Both the position numbers and the translations under genes were made by a program. Below are positions 33,850 to 46,060 of a DNA stretch of 64,000 bases, piece by piece. The stretch comes from Halictus rubicundus (Eukaryota; Arthropoda; Insecta; Hymenoptera; Halictidae): contig NC_135156.1 of the NCBI RefSeq assembly GCF_050948215.1, forward strand, positions 15,499,257 to 15,563,256, in the 5' to 3' direction. Each line of letters opens with the position of its first letter. Within the stretch, counting starts at the first letter, position 1. The notes under the pieces are model-generated. The model was given only the letters and a program-made list of their open reading frames with translations. It was not told the origin of the DNA and did not search any database.

Positions 33850-35920
33850 AATTGTCGTTTTCGGGCGAGCTAGCGTGCACGATTTCGACGGACGGTATAG
33901 CAACTTTGTGTTTCGTTCGCGGCCGCGCCGAGAATTAGCATGCGGTAATGCGAATTTGCATACAACATCCGCAGTCTAATCTCGAACGAGCATTAAACGC
34001 GTTTGCGTCACGAACAGTCGCGATCCCGGTTGTTGTACCGTGTCATTGACATCGAGCCGCGAACTCGAAGACGCGGGCCCGTCATTGGCTCGCAATTTTA
34101 GACTCCTCGAAGAACGGGACGACGGTGGCCGCGAGTCGTCGTCCGCGAAACAGAGACGGAGAGAAGTGTTAACAATCCGTACCGATCGGTCCGCGAAAAC
34201 TCGTAAACCGGAGCGGGGCACAGCACGCGGGTCCCGCCATTTTCGAACCGGCGCGGCTTTGTTCCTTGCAAACCGCGCCGTTGTTTCCGCGTCGCCTGTT
34301 CCGCGAACGCGTAAATGTCCTGTGCACCGGCAATTAGCGTTAATTCCGCTTCCCGTGGCTTCCGCCGCGAGATTCTTTTCCCGTTGTTCCGTTTCCGGTA
34401 AGCGTTCGCTCTGCATAGACCTCCCAAAGACGCGGTTTTTGACGCTTTTGTCGTAAAAGTTGCTTGCAATTTGGCCTCCATTGCAGATTATTTTTCGCTC
34501 TGCGGAAACATCTTAATTAATCATGACTGGATCTGATCGAACTACCTCTTCTCACTATCGACTTAATCAGTTTGTTCTATGATTATATTTAGCTGTATAA
34601 TGTTTCCGGAGCGGGATGTTTTATTTTCAAGCTGCACAGAATTGTGGGTAACTAGCCCTAGAATGTAGGGCTTCCAGTATGGGACACTAGAAACTGACTG
34701 CAGTCAGCTGCTACTTCTACACTGCCTATTGTTACTACAATATAAACGTAAAACAACTAAATGTAAAATTTCTCACTGATAAAATAGATTATTCAAAAAT
34801 AAATCTTGGACGTATGAATGCCGACCGATAAAAATTATTACGACGTTATTTATAAACGGCGTGATTGCTTCACGTTTTCTCGCAAAGAAATCCCTCGCTA
34901 GACAAAGCAAACTACATTCTAATTTTCATGAAGCGATTCACGAAGCCGAGAATTTATATGGCAATAATATCGCTTCTAATAATTAACTCTTCGTCTACCA
35001 AAACTGTCGACTCGCATACTGGACGATTGCGAAAATTCGTGTCCGACTTTCAAGGACCCGAAGATCTTCTTTGAAGAAAGCATCACTCAATTTTTATGAA
35101 AAATGAGTTCTTGCAGAACCGTTAGGAGACGGTTGTGGAAAATGAACTGTTCGGAGCGGTTGGTGCAAACGGGTCAGCAATTTTCGCAGCAAAAACGGTG
35201 TACTCTGAAATTTCAAAATGGATTTGGGCGGTGAAGGATTTCCGTTGAAGTTTACAAAGTTTGCGAAGTCAGAGGGTTCGTGCGGTCGCGTAGCAAGTGT
35301 CCCGGTGTGTACAGAGCTTGCCGACGGCTCGGTCTACGTTGCCCCTTGCAAATTGCTTGGGGTTCGTGCTTATCCATTCCGCGGTGCATCGAAAATTGCC
35401 GGCTGGCCACGGAAGCCTGCACATGCACCGTTCCCCCGGCCATCGGAATCACGTATTCGGTCCTCGTCCTCGATTTCGTTCCGCGGACGGCCATTTTTCA
35501 AACCCTCAGACTTCGGAGAGCGAGAGAGAGAGGAGAATCGATAGTATCGCCGCTCTCTCACTCTTTCGATCGGTGGAACCGGAGCCGGTTTCGGTCGCCG
35601 CCGGTATGTATTGTTATTGTTCATAGTTTGCGTTGTTGGGGGAACCGTGCACATCGGCCAGACGGAGGTCCGCGCGCGCACTTTAACAGAGTTTGCAGAC
35701 TTTGCCCGAGTCCCTTTGCGTTTCCACGCAAAACTCGGTCAGCGCGTTATTCCGCTTCCCGACGATCCTACCGAACCTTCTGCAAACATTTCGACCTGAC
35801 GTTCTCTGCGAGACCGATTTCTGCGCTGTCGAGATTTCCTATAATTCGATTTCTCCAAAGGCTCGAATTCTCTGTCAACTTCTGTGAGATTTTTCGTCCG
35901 ATTTTGTAACGACAATGTTA
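33850..35920. other. Mixed unique sequence, one weak small frame
   Basis: CpG-rich at 33.85-34.5 kb and 35.25-35.8 kb, AT-rich between. Apart from the small frame listed separately at 34928, no gene is supported. Confidence 0.45.
34928..35074 (+). CDS. Candidate small secreted peptide, 48 aa (weak)
   Basis: The frame starts MKRFTKPRIYMAIISLLIIN and continues to a TGA at 35072-35074. The shape is a basic N-terminus, a hydrophobic core (residues 9-20, IYMAIISLLIIN) and small polar residues (SSSTK) that could form a signal-peptidase site. That would leave a mature peptide of about 25 residues. An upstream in-frame ATG at 34865 adds 21 residues that would spoil the signal shape, so I prefer 34928. 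I recognise no family and see no promoter, splice or poly(A) support. A frame this short can arise by chance in AT-rich DNA. Confidence 0.15.
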   Translation: MKRFTKPRIYMAIISLLIINSSSTKTVDSHTGRLRKFVSDFQGPEDLL

Positions 35921-35924
35921 CGTC

Positions 35925-36560
35925 AAATCGATCCAGGTTAATGATCTCGTTGAAAATGAAGCGTGACGCGGTCCAGGGAAAGTTAGGTGTACTTTAAGTC
36001 ATCGTTTTGCCGAGTTTCGATTTTCTTGTAAAATACAGAGCTTTTAATGTCACAATTTTCGCTTATTTTTGAGAAAACTTTCTTATTCCTCGCGATCCAG
36101 GTTAAGGATCTCGTTGAAAATGAAGCGTGACGCGGTCCAGGGAAAGTTAGGTGTACTTTAAGTCATCGTTTTGCCGAGTTTCGATTTTCTTGTAAAATAC
36201 AGAGCTTTTAATGTCACAATTTTCGCTTATTTTTGAGAAAACTTTCTTATTCCTCGCGATCCAGGTTAAGGATCTCGTTGAAAATGAAGCGTGACGCGGT
36301 CCAGGGAAAGTTAGGTGTGCTTTAAGTCATCGTTTTGCCGAGTTTCGATTTTCTTGTAAAATACAGAGCTTTTAATGTCACAATTTTCGCTTATTTTTTA
36401 GAAAACTTTATTATTCCTCGCGACCCAGGTTAAGGATTTCGTTGAAAACGAAGCGTGACGCGGTCCAGGGAAAGTTAGGTGTGCTTTAAGTCATCATTTT
36501 GCCGAGTTTCGATTTTCTTGTAAAGTACAGAGATTTTAATATTACAATTTTTGCTGACTC
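35925..36560 (-). repeat. 164-bp satellite array, family S (inverted), four units
   Basis: The motif GCGTGACGCGGTCCAGGGAA recurs at 35961, 36125, 36289 and 36453, exactly 164 bp apart. The reverse complement aligns with the 190-bp unit at 37.3-38.5 kb (AAAATAAGCGAAAATTGTGA, ACAAGAAAAT, AAACGATGACTTAAA), with about 26 bp missing around the ATCGATTTTACATAGTATGA segment. It is therefore a deletion variant on the opposite strand. Confidence 0.95.
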
Positions 36561-37265
36561 GTCTGAAGCGACTACGAAAAGTCAAGCATCCCCAGCAACT
36601 GAATACGATAGAATGGGAACGTACGATAGTATGCGCACAAAAGGATCAAGAATGCCAGTGTGTGCAGAGCTTTAGGACGCAAGAAAGAGGCAGGCATTCG
36701 CAGATTCGAGCCGGTCGAATGGGTTTCCGCCTGGAGGTGCTCTCGCCGAAGCAGCTCTTGTCCGCAGGACCGGAAGAATGTGGGTTTCCCCGCAAATCGG
36801 GACTATCTGGTCGCCCCGAACGATTTCCGCGAGCCGTGTAATGCTCACGGGCCTGATTAGATCTCTAGAACCGTGTGCAAGATGCCGAGCACGGAGCTGC
36901 CGAGGAATTTCTAAACTCCCGGTTGCTTCTGATCTCCCTGCCCACCCCTTTTTCCTAATTCGTAGGGTCTCGAGGGCCCGCCGAATAACCGGACCTCGAA
37001 TCCCAATTATTCGCCAGGCCTCGATTAAACCGCCGGAATCCGGCGGCTATCGAACGGCCATGATTCGGCGACTAGCGCGAGCATTATGCTCTCGTGGCCC
37101 GATAAGATTGCGTGGCGGTCTACAGCCCCCCACCCCCACCCCTGCCCATTAAGGAAACCGGATTTCGCCGAATATTGTGGCAGATTGTTGTAGCTAACAA
37201 ATAGAAGAAACGTTGATTCGATCGGCCGGATGGTTGCCAAGGTTGAAATTTGTTGGTACAGCCTG
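36561..37265. other. Unique sequence, no gene recognised
   Basis: CpG-rich, with no recognisable protein. Contains the C-run cluster listed at 37126. Confidence 0.5.
37126..37147 (-). other. Putative G-quadruplex motif (C-rich on the plus strand)
   Basis: C runs of 6, 5, 4 and 3 are separated by A, A and TG. The minus strand thus has four G runs with 1-2 base loops. Folding is inferred. Confidence 0.6.
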
Positions 37266-37269
37266 GTTT

Positions 37270-38525
37270 CGTGGAAATAGCTAATTGAGAAATTCGAAAC
37301 TCTTATAAACTAATTCGAAACCAGCGAAACGATGACTTAAACTACCCCTCATTTCCCCCGTACTACACCATACTCCATTCTGAACGAAATCCTTCAGCTG
37401 CGTCGCAAGGGATAATCGATTTTACATGGTATGATTCTGATACAGATTTTCACGAAAATAAGCGAAAATTGTGAAATTAAAAGTTCTGCACTGTACAAGA
37501 AAATTAAAACCCAGCGAAACGATGACATAAACTACCCCTAATTCTCTCTGGACCACATCATACTCCATTTCCACCGAAATTCTTAGCCTCCGTGGCAAGG
37601 AATAATCGATTTTACATAGTATGATTCCGATACAGATTTTCACGAAAATAAGCGAAAATTGTGAAATTAAAAGTTCTGCACTGTACAAGAAAATTAAAAC
37701 CCAGCGAAACGATGACATAAACTACCCCTAATTCTCTCTGGACTACATCATACTCGATTTTCACCGAAAGCCTTAACCTGCATCGCAAGGAATAATCGAT
37801 TTTACATAGTATGATTCCGATACAGATTTTCACGAAAATAAGCGAAAATTGTGAAATTAAAAGTTCTGCACTGTACAAGAAAATTAAAACCCAGCGAAAC
37901 GATGACATAAACTACCCCTAATTCTCTCTGGACCACATCATACTCCATTTTCACCGAACTCCTTAGCCTCCGTCGCAAGGAATAATCGACTTTAAATAGT
38001 ATGATTCCGATACAGATTTTCACGAAAATAAGCGAAAATTGTGAAATTAAAAGTTCTGCACTGTACAAGAAAATTAAAACCCAGCGAAACGATGACATAA
38101 ACTACTCCTAATTCTCTCTGGACCACATCATACTCCATTTTCACCGAACTCCTTAGCCTCCGTCGCAAGGAATAATCGATTTTACATAGTATGATTCCGA
38201 TACAGATTTTCACGAAAACAAGCGAAAATTGTGAAATTAAAAGTTCTGCACTGTACAAGAAAATTAAAACCCAGCGAAACGATGACATAAACTACCCCTA
38301 ATTCTCTCTGGACCACATCATACTCCATTTTCACCGAAATTCTTAGCCTCCGTGGCAAGGAACAATCGATTTTGCACGGCACTATTCGAACACAGATTTT
38401 CACGAGAATAAGGGAAAGTTGTGAGATTAGAAGCTCCGTGTTTCACAAACAAATTAGAAATTAGCGAAACGATGACATAAACTGGCCTCAATTTTCCCCG
38501 GACTAGAACGCACGGCATCTCAAAT
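37270..38525. repeat. 190-bp satellite array, family S, about seven units
   Basis: The motif GCGAAACGATGAC recurs at 37324, 37514, 37704, 37894, 38084, 38274 and 38464, always 190 bp apart. The inner units are nearly identical and the outer ones more diverged. The reverse strand gives a family of near-identical 98-codon frames (starting MSSFRWVLIFLYSAEL) spaced 190 bp. Since 190 is not a multiple of three these overlap in shifting frames and are not a repeat protein. Confidence 0.97.
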
Positions 38526-39650
38526 TAGATGCCCACCGTCGACGATAGAAATCTCGCTGGTGAAACATGTAACTGCAACAGACGCTTCCACGCTCGCATC
38601 AAGTGCCGTCCGAAGTAACAAGAAAAAAGCTATTCCGGCTACGAGCGACGCGACGGTGAAAGGGACTCGATAAAAGCTCGATCGTGTGTCGAAGCGCGAG
38701 TCTACTCGATATGCGAGGACAACTCTTTAATTATTATCGGAGCGAAGATGAAAGCCGCGGGACACGCTGGTGCTTGCCCTGTCCGTTCTACACGCGGAAC
38801 GAGTTCCTTTGTGCGGCCGCGGCCTTTCTCGTTCAATTTCACGCGAACACGTATTAATTCGAGTTACCGTTAACGGAGCTTTCTTTTTAAATAGAGTACC
38901 GGCCGGTAATTAAAGGGTGTCGCGCGGTAAGAGGATATTTTTCAAGCGACGCTCCCCGTCCATCCTCAGAAACGCCTCGCGTGGCGTCGCCTTTGCAAGA
39001 ATTAAAACGACCTGGCATACGGGAATTAAAAGCTAATGCTGCGGCCGATCATTTTCTCGAAATTCGAGGTACAAAGCGGTATCAAAAATTATTCGAGATA
39101 TGTGTTCTAAAGATTCAGTGATATAAGCCAGTAATAAGATTCGGTAATATAAATTCAGTAATATATATAAGCAATCGTTCCTTTAAAATCGTTCTAGAGA
39201 AATTGATCCCGAAGTATACGCACTCTGGTGGCCCTATGGGGCGTCATCTTGGCTCTTTCGATGCTCGGCGGCAAGTAAGCCACGCCCACTCACAGCACTC
39301 TTTACAGACAGAGCAAAATAAATTCTCAAAATGCAGCACACACACACAGTTCCTTTTACCCTAACATCTCCGTTTGCTCTTTAGGGCGATCCACGGAGCT
39401 CCCACGGCAAAGAGCTTATCAATTACTAAAAAGATACCGGCCGCAGAGATTTCCAGCTTTTAAAACGCAAAGCCGAGGAATTCACACTCCGCGAAGATTT
39501 GACGCTCGGCGGATTCGACGTCCCAGAAATCTGCATTCGAGCAGCCACGGCGCATGCATACGCATGCAGCTGCATAGATTCCCGTTCTAGGAAGAAGAAC
39601 CGAATCCTCCGCTTAATCCTTCTTTTCGCAGTGGAATCCTCCTCTCCTGC
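38526..39650. other. Unique sequence, no gene recognised
   Basis: CpG-rich near 38.6-39.0 kb, AT-rich after. A short (CA)n run is at 39338-39349. No supported gene. Confidence 0.5.
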
Positions 39651-39706
39651 ATACTCTCTCTCTCTCTCCCTCTCTCTTTCTCTCTTTCTCTCTCTCTCTC
39701 TCTCTC
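39651..39706. repeat. (TC)n microsatellite
   Basis: TC dinucleotides interrupted by CCTC and TTTC, about 56 bp. Confidence 0.95.
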
Positions 39707-41122
39707 GGCCCGTTTCGAAACGGGGAACGCGCATCCGACACAATTGCGCCGCGCTTCGAACGCGATATTAAGTTCCCCATTGTGCCGGTTAACTAATGGA
39801 CTTTCAATTGCGGCGTTGTTTGACTTCGCGCGGCAAAATACAGAAATTTTGCTCGGAAACCGCGCGCCTCTCGTCGAGGACCATTGTCGCGGTTAATAGC
39901 CGCCGGTTTCGCCATCATAGTCGCCGCCTCGAGGTGAACGTTCCCACCAGTTCCTCGGGTTCCCGTTCGACCGCTGCGAACCACCTTTGCGGCCTGAGTT
40001 TTCCGCGAGCGATCGATCCCCGAGAAACCGAGCACCGATACCGAAAGAACCGTAATTATTCAAGCTAATTACCGGCGAGTTTCGCGACGGTGTTTGGACA
40101 ATCGAGCGGTAGAACTGAATCTGATTTGCGGTGCACGATTGGTTCAAAAATAGAACGCTGGATCGCGTTACTCGGAGTCGGCAAAAATTGTTTTCGCTAC
40201 AGTTCAAATTTATCAAGATATGTTCTATCGAAAATTGAACACGATTCGATTAACTAACCTTTGACTACGATCATTCAGTCCCGAGCGTAATACCGACTAA
40301 TTAAGGTCGTTCGAAAAGAAGATACAGTCACGATGTGGTAATCCTCATGGGAGCATTGCGCGCCACAGAGAACAAGATGTATCGCGGATTTTTTTCCACG
40401 ATCTATGGAACAAGTCTCGAATCGACTTTCACTTCGGCATTGTTACCGATCTCTGTTGATTCTGCTGACGATACCGATCGATTGAGGTCGTTCGAGAAGA
40501 CGATAGAGCGGTGACGTGATCGTTTCTGGGGAACCGTTTCGAACCGGAGGGAAGGCGATCGAGGCGAGATTTTTTCAGGCTTTTATGAATGTTTCGCAGG
40601 ATTTCCGTTCCGGGGCGGGTTTAATCGGTTTCGCCTAGCGATGCATTTATTTTTCTTGGCCGGAGCGGAGCCGTTTACCAGTGGACCATAATACTCGACG
40701 GGGATCTCGGACCGGGCGTTCGATGCTCGGTTTCGAGCTTGGGAAAGGAAGAGATCGATCCTCGGCGTGGAAATCGATCGCGTCCGGCCCGTCGACGAGC
40801 CACCAGTCTGACTCGCGTCATTAGCGTCGATTCGCGTACACCGGTATGCACACCGCGACTATTTATAGAATTCGCGTTCGCATGCGTAACGCTTATATCT
40901 CTCGATATGGCATAGTCGACGACGCGAGCCTGTTTCATCGTCGAGCAATAATCCGATGTAAAGCACCGTGGGTTCTCGAGGAACGGTATCTGTATCTCGA
41001 GAAACCCGCACTTAATGCTTCATTGCCGTGCAATCTTCGATTTCTCCGTGATTATCCGCGGAATTACCGGCGCGCTGTTTTACTGGATTTAATTCGGTTA
41101 ATTATGCCGGCTTTAAATCGCT
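39707..41122. other. Unique sequence with an old partial duplication
   Basis: ACCGACTAATTAAGGTCGTT near 40290 and ACCGATCGATTGAGGTCGTT near 40474 lie in related contexts, suggesting a diverged local duplication of about 185 bp spacing. No gene supported. Confidence 0.4.
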
Positions 41123-41152
41123 TGCTCTCTCTCTCTCTCTCTCTCTCTCTTT
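41123..41152. repeat. (CT)n microsatellite
   Basis: About 13 CT dinucleotides followed by TTCGCTCTCGCT. Confidence 0.95.
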
Positions 41153-41392
41153 CGCTCTCGCTGGACGCGCTTTCGAGGCCGGTGGGGTGGCCGTGGAATT
41201 AAATAATAATCGTAATTGCTGTGATAATCGTATTCTAGGTCTCATTGGATACACATAAATCGGATGATGGCCGGTTTGATTCGCGCGAAATCCATTTCGC
41301 CGATTTATTCGTCGTAAAGACTTGCTGATAGTAGACACTTTGTGCTACAGGTTCTGCACTGGAAATTCACAGACGTTAAATACTTGCTTTAA

Positions 41393-41582
41393 CCCCTTAA
41401 TCAAGAAATAAAAAAAATATTACAGAATATTTGTTACATTACAAAATTTGTATTCCATAGCTTACTAAACGTTTAAATATTGCATGTGGAAATCGGATCA
41501 GTTTCGTATGAGTGAAATGAAAATATTCTAAGACGGAAGAAAAATTTAGTATAAGAATTAAAATAGCGCCGAGCGCAAAGGG
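41393..41582 (+). mobile_element. TTAA-flanked MITE, family A copy 3 (shortened)
   Basis: TTAA at 41389-41392 and 41583-41586 flank a 190-bp element starting CCCCTTAAT and ending GCGCCGAGCGCAAAGGG. The interior matches the 50.2 kb copy (TTTGTTACATTACAAAATTT, AATCGGATCAGTTTCGTATG, AGACGGAAGAAAAATTTA) but about 50 bp near the left end are missing. Confidence 0.85.
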
Positions 41583-41586
41583 TTAA

Positions 41587-42492
41587 CTTGTTAATACTTA
41601 TTCAGTTTCATCTGTGACGATTCCTCCATCGCTGCACGAGGTAATTTCATGTAGAGGTATAATCGGAATGTGATAAATAAGAACGATTAATAACATCCGC
41701 CGCGTTTCATGAACGAAAGAGAGATTGATTGATAAAAAGAAATTCTCGATACAACTCGATTTCAGATCCTTAATACAATAAATTGATCTGTTGTCATTTT
41801 AATGTAACAAATTCGTCCCAAGTGAAATGCGTTTCATACATGTTGCAACTAATGAAAAAAGAAATTTGTTCGCACAACCTCGGGCAAAATTTGTTCAAAA
41901 CTGCCTCAAAAACGACTCTCCCCGAAGGAGTTTCATCGCCGCGTACGCGATCGCAGAAAATTACATGTTAGAAACAAAAAGACCGCGCCTCGATCCAGCA
42001 GAACGTCACGAAAGTAAAATATTTGGCTTGGAATGCGGCGAACGTACCACGCAGCATGGCGGCCGATCCGTAAAGGGATAATTCCGTTTTCCCAAAGGTT
42101 CTCTACATTTCCGTCAAGCAAACTCTTCGAACGGCTGTTCAGGCTCAAACGGAAACGCGCGAAACCGATAAAAAAAATAATCCCGATTGCTTATTGGCAC
42201 AGCAAACACTCGAGGCACCGTATGAACTGGCGCTCTCACAGGTAAAAATAAACGCGCAGCCACCGTGTCGAAAATCGGTTTATTATGCGAGTCTTATTTA
42301 AACCAAAACCGAATTCTATTCTCTCCGTATACATATAACCACTGGAATGCAAACAGCCGTGCAACAGATACGAATTCTTCTTTTAAGAAAACATCAAACG
42401 TCTAATCTTCTATTCTAAACAAAAAACACAACTTTTATTTTAAACATCCACAGTCCAGTGATGTAACGTTGGATAACCTAAATTACCCGCGG
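41587..42492. other. Unique sequence, no gene recognised
   Basis: AT-rich. Frames near 41.8-42.2 kb have no recognisable domain. Confidence 0.5.
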
Positions 42493-42496
42493 TTAA

Positions 42497-43008
42497 CCCT
42501 TAGGTATACCGGGCCCTCCCATGACCCAACAAAATTTCTCTACACTCACTATTACTGTACGATACTTGCAAATATCGAGTTTTAAAAACTTCCTTCCACA
42601 ATTCTACTGCTGTGCGGTTGACGTTAATGAATTGTCAATTTCTTATCGAATAAGGATGTAATTCTTTCTCATTTTGCTTTCCTTTTTTCGTAAAATCGAT
42701 AACACCTGCATTTGGCCTGCATTCGGCGTATATATTCGTCATTGCTTGATTTTAATTCCGCGCCGTGAGGGATTTTTCAAATTAAATTCCACAAGTTAAC
42801 TGGTGAACACGTTTGGAGTATTCCGTCTTGGATTGTACAGGGTGTCCAAAAAATGTGCTTCCTGAAAGGGGCTTTTCAGTGACCGTAACAATCATTTTCT
42901 TTTAAGCAATAATTTCAGAAGGTATAATTCAAAAAATTTGGAATTAGGGGTATTGAGAAATCCGTTGATCGACTATTAAAAAATTACCGGTGAACGAAGC
43001 GTAAAGGG
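42497..43008. mobile_element. Possible TTAA-type element (weak)
   Basis: TTAA (42493-42496) followed by CCCTTAGGTATACC, and GCGTAAAGGG followed by TTGA (43009-43012), would make a 512-bp element. Only the outer CCCTT/AAGGG is inverted, so this may be chance. Near 42837 the text TACAGGGTGTCC resembles a separate mariner-type end. Confidence 0.3.
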
Positions 43009-43012
43009 TTGA

Positions 43013-43704
43013 GAAGGGAATACACGGTGCAGCAGCAACGTCGACTCGCATAAGTTCGAAACGAAATTCCATCAGGAGCCGCCGATGGTCCCAGACCGCA
43101 GGAACAATAGACACGCCGCGCTGGTAGCATCAGGAGTTGTCTCCCCCCCCCCTCTCTCTGTCTGTCTGAAGAAGCAAGAGCAATTTCAGCGGCGTCAAAG
43201 CGTCTTGTTCGACGAATGAAATTTCGAGTCGGGAAACAGGGTGTGTTGGCAGCGGAAAGAGGGTCCCGGGGAAAAAGAGTATGGCGTCGAAACGGGGCCA
43301 CGTTTGCGGCGGAGGAGAGGCGACTCTGCGTGCAAAATGGAGGAGGCAAGAAGACGAACAAGAACGGGATGGAAATTTATTGCGTATATATAAGGAAGAA
43401 AGTGGTTCGACCGGCAGTTGCGAGTATGTGCTCCTCCTGCGTGCCCTTCTTCTATCGCCGCACCTGCGTTCTCCTACATATGTAACCCCATATAAACGGT
43501 AACATCGATGGGACACGGCTACGACGTCTGTCTCGACTCGTTGCCCATCCTTTCGCCGCTCTAATCTGCTAATCGAGCTGAAGAAGATTTCTTCTTTTTT
43601 TTCGGGTCGGTATGCTTGGGGGATATGAAGATGCTTTTCGAAATAATTAATTTTTCAATGATTTCTTAATGACACTTTCGGCAACGTATTCCTGGCGTTT
43701 GGCT
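43013..43704. other. Unique sequence, no gene recognised
   Basis: GC-rich, with a C run at 43143-43151 and CTCTCTGTCTGTCTG after it. No supported gene. Confidence 0.5.
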
Positions 43705-43708
43705 GATT

Positions 43709-43936
43709 AAAACGAGTCCAAACACGACACAATTCGCAACGTGTTCACTCGTTTAATCCACGATATTGTGGAACCTCGATTATCCGAACTGGGCATATAA
43801 AACGCTAGATTTCTTTACAGACTTATACGAAGAGCCGTATTGTTGTACGAATCGTTTTCGGAGAATCGAGGTTCTATTCAATCGCGAATTTGAACAGGCA
43901 AACATGCTCCGAATTGTGTCGTGTTTGGACTCATTT
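43709..43936. mobile_element. Palindromic MITE-like element, family G
   Basis: The outer inverted repeat GAGTCCAAACACGACACAAT (43713 onward) pairs with ATTGTGTCGTGTTTGGACTC (43913-43932). An inner repeat, GAACCTCGATTATCCG at 43771, pairs with CGGAGAATCGAGGTTC at about 43858-43873. The inner motif resembles pogo/Tigger-like ends; this could be one element or a small one inserted in another. No target duplication is clear. The open frame spanning it is a product of the palindrome. Confidence 0.65.
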
Positions 43937-44833
43937 TACTCAGAGAAAGGTCACGAAGGTGCTAGTAAACGTTTCATTGAAAGAATGATTGATAATAGAA
44001 AAGTTATGTCATCGGATTAGTATTGCATCACCGATCCGAGTATTGTATCTTATCCAGTTTCAAATTTCTGAGATTCTGGCCTCCCAAGGGCACGTGCCGA
44101 GGTGGAGGGGATACATTTTTCAAAAAAATCATGCACACCTTTCGCACACATCGAAGCATTACCGGAAAACTGGGCCTATCACGCTTCCCCGGGGAACAGG
44201 AGCCAACAAATTCCAAAGGGCGCCGCGAAGGGAGGTCGTAACGACGCTCTCGCGCGACGTTAGCGCCGAGACGCGCCCTCTCGGGGGGAAGACATCGTAT
44301 TATTGGAGGAGAGAGCCCCAGAACCCGGCGAGAACGTTCCCCGGATGCAAATTGCGCTCCGAGAAAGTACTCGGTCCACCGCGGTATGTAAATATCCCAG
44401 CCTCGAATTAACAGGCCCACGAAAATCTGCCCACCCCCCATGGGGCACATCCACGGCACCGCCCCCCGTTATTGAGATCACTATACCGGCTTCGCTGTAG
44501 ACCGAGCGGAATTTCAATGGTCCCATTGGAAGCTCCGCGACGTTCAGCTACAAGAGATTGCTGTTGCTGTTTTTTCCACCCTTTTTCGATTCCCAGTTCC
44601 TTCCAGGAAGAAGTGGCTTTCGGGGGAGCACTTTGTGCATCGTTCCGTTTTGTCTAACAAAACGCGATCACTTTATGTTAATATTCCCGATTTATTTTTC
44701 AAGGTTTTTCAGTGTTCCCGTTGACAAATTGCTAAATTACTATACATACATTTATCTCGCGTGAGGCAATGAATATCTTCAGTATCGGTCCAGAAGCTTG
44801 TCCCTTCTTTATTTTAGTTTGCTCGCGGCTTAT
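43937..44833. other. Unique sequence, no gene recognised
   Basis: GC-rich at 44.1-44.6 kb, AT-rich after. No recognisable protein. Confidence 0.5.
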
Positions 44834-45100
44834 GTACAGGGTATCTCACCTAACTTGACCACCTTAAATATATCGCTTATTTTGTATGATGGAAAAAATG
44901 TCATGCGGAGAAAATATTATTATTATATAAATTATATTATTTACCGCCTCCAAAATGTGTCCAGGTTCATGGTGCACAAAATTTGAACACCTAAAATAAA
45001 GATTTAACTTAAGATTGTTAAAATTGAAATTCCTTCATTTATCGTCCCCGAACGCGTAAAGGTCACGTGAAGGTCAACATATTGCACCTCGTTGGATTCG
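44834..45100. mobile_element. Probable DNA-transposon end (TACAGGGTATCTCACC type)
   Basis: TACAGGGTATCTCACCTAAC followed by TTGACCACC, an AT-rich stretch, then AAAGGTCACGTGAAGGTCAAC near 45060. The same start, as GGGGTGTCCCACGCAACTGG, begins the small insert at 58622. I could not find the opposite inverted end, so the extent is a guess. Confidence 0.4.
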
Positions 45101-45804
45101 TTTTTTTATAAGCTGTAAGACTGTTGTAGTGAAAATATGCAATCCCGTGTGAAACACTTTTTCCTGCGTTCAGTGAGCTATTCTGATGGCTTCTTTTCAC
45201 ATTCGTAGCGGTTTGAAAAAACAGTTATAATTCAGTACTCCTTCAACACACTTTCCAATTACAGCAAACGAAATTCTGGTGATCGTCCAACAAAGTTGAA
45301 AAAGTTCCGTTCCACTCTTTGTACGTAAATGTGTTTATAAAAATGTCCTCGAGCTAATCGTTCTCGTTCAACAACATATTGCACTGTACGAGAACGCGAA
45401 ATTTTCCGAGACGGCTGAAAAATCCGTCAACCAAAGTCTCGTGAAAAATTCAACTGAAAGTTAAGCAACCGATACGCTGCGCCAACGGTGTATAACTTTC
45501 TTTGAAAAGTATTATGTAGTTGAAATCAGAAAGATCAACTTTGCCTTAAAGTGTCTCTCGAGCGATACATCACTGTCGCGCGCCTATTGACATACGCTCG
45601 CGCCGCTGTTTGGCGGATTGCTATGCTTCAGGGAGGTTTTTTTATCGACAACAACGTGAACGCAGACACACACCGTCGCGTTTTCATAACGGTACATTTT
45701 CGTCTCGTTTTACTATTTCGGACCAATCTGAATTCTGCACACTTCAATTCTAAAATCAATTTTTAACTAATTCGTGCATCAAATTATTCGTACTTCTAGA
45801 CACT
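45101..45804. other. AT-rich sequence, nothing supported
   Basis: May be the eroded body of the element whose end is at 44834. No transposase motif could be read. Confidence 0.35.
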
Positions 45805-46060
45805 CGACAGTTCGACAAGCTGGCAGATAACAGCACTATAAAACGAAATAAAATATAAATCGCTTGAACTATGACACACAAGTGTCGTTTACGGTGAAAA
45901 TGTAATCGCATCGGCATTCGTACACGTCTGCCCTCCGCCTAAACGTTGATCCAGTTCAACAAGTTCGCAGATAGCAGCACTAAAAAACAAATGAAAACGC
46001 ACATCATTTATCTACGAGATAGAAGTGCCATTTACGTTAAAAATCAGAGTTGCCTGATGG
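45805..46060. repeat. Two-copy tandem duplication, about 147 bp period
   Basis: AGTTCGACAAGCTGGCAGAT..AACAGCACTA near 45809 and AGTTCAACAAGTTCGCAGAT..AGCAGCACTA near 45956 are followed by similar text (AAGTGTCGTTTACGGT / AAGTGCCATTTACGTT). Confidence 0.75.

Noticed and set aside
37422..38518. Series of near-identical 98-codon reverse-strand frames (MSSFRWVLIFLYSAEL..) that look like a membrane-protein family
   Set aside because: They repeat every 190 bp with the satellite, overlap one another and shift frame from unit to unit. They are translations of the repeat, not genes.
43766..44020. 84-codon frame MWNLDYPNWAYK..
   Set aside because: It lies across the palindromic element at 43.7 kb and extends only because of that sequence; no transposase motif.
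45120..45560. Eroded transposase body downstream of the end at 44834
   Set aside because: I tried reading both strands and found no convincing catalytic or DNA-binding motif.
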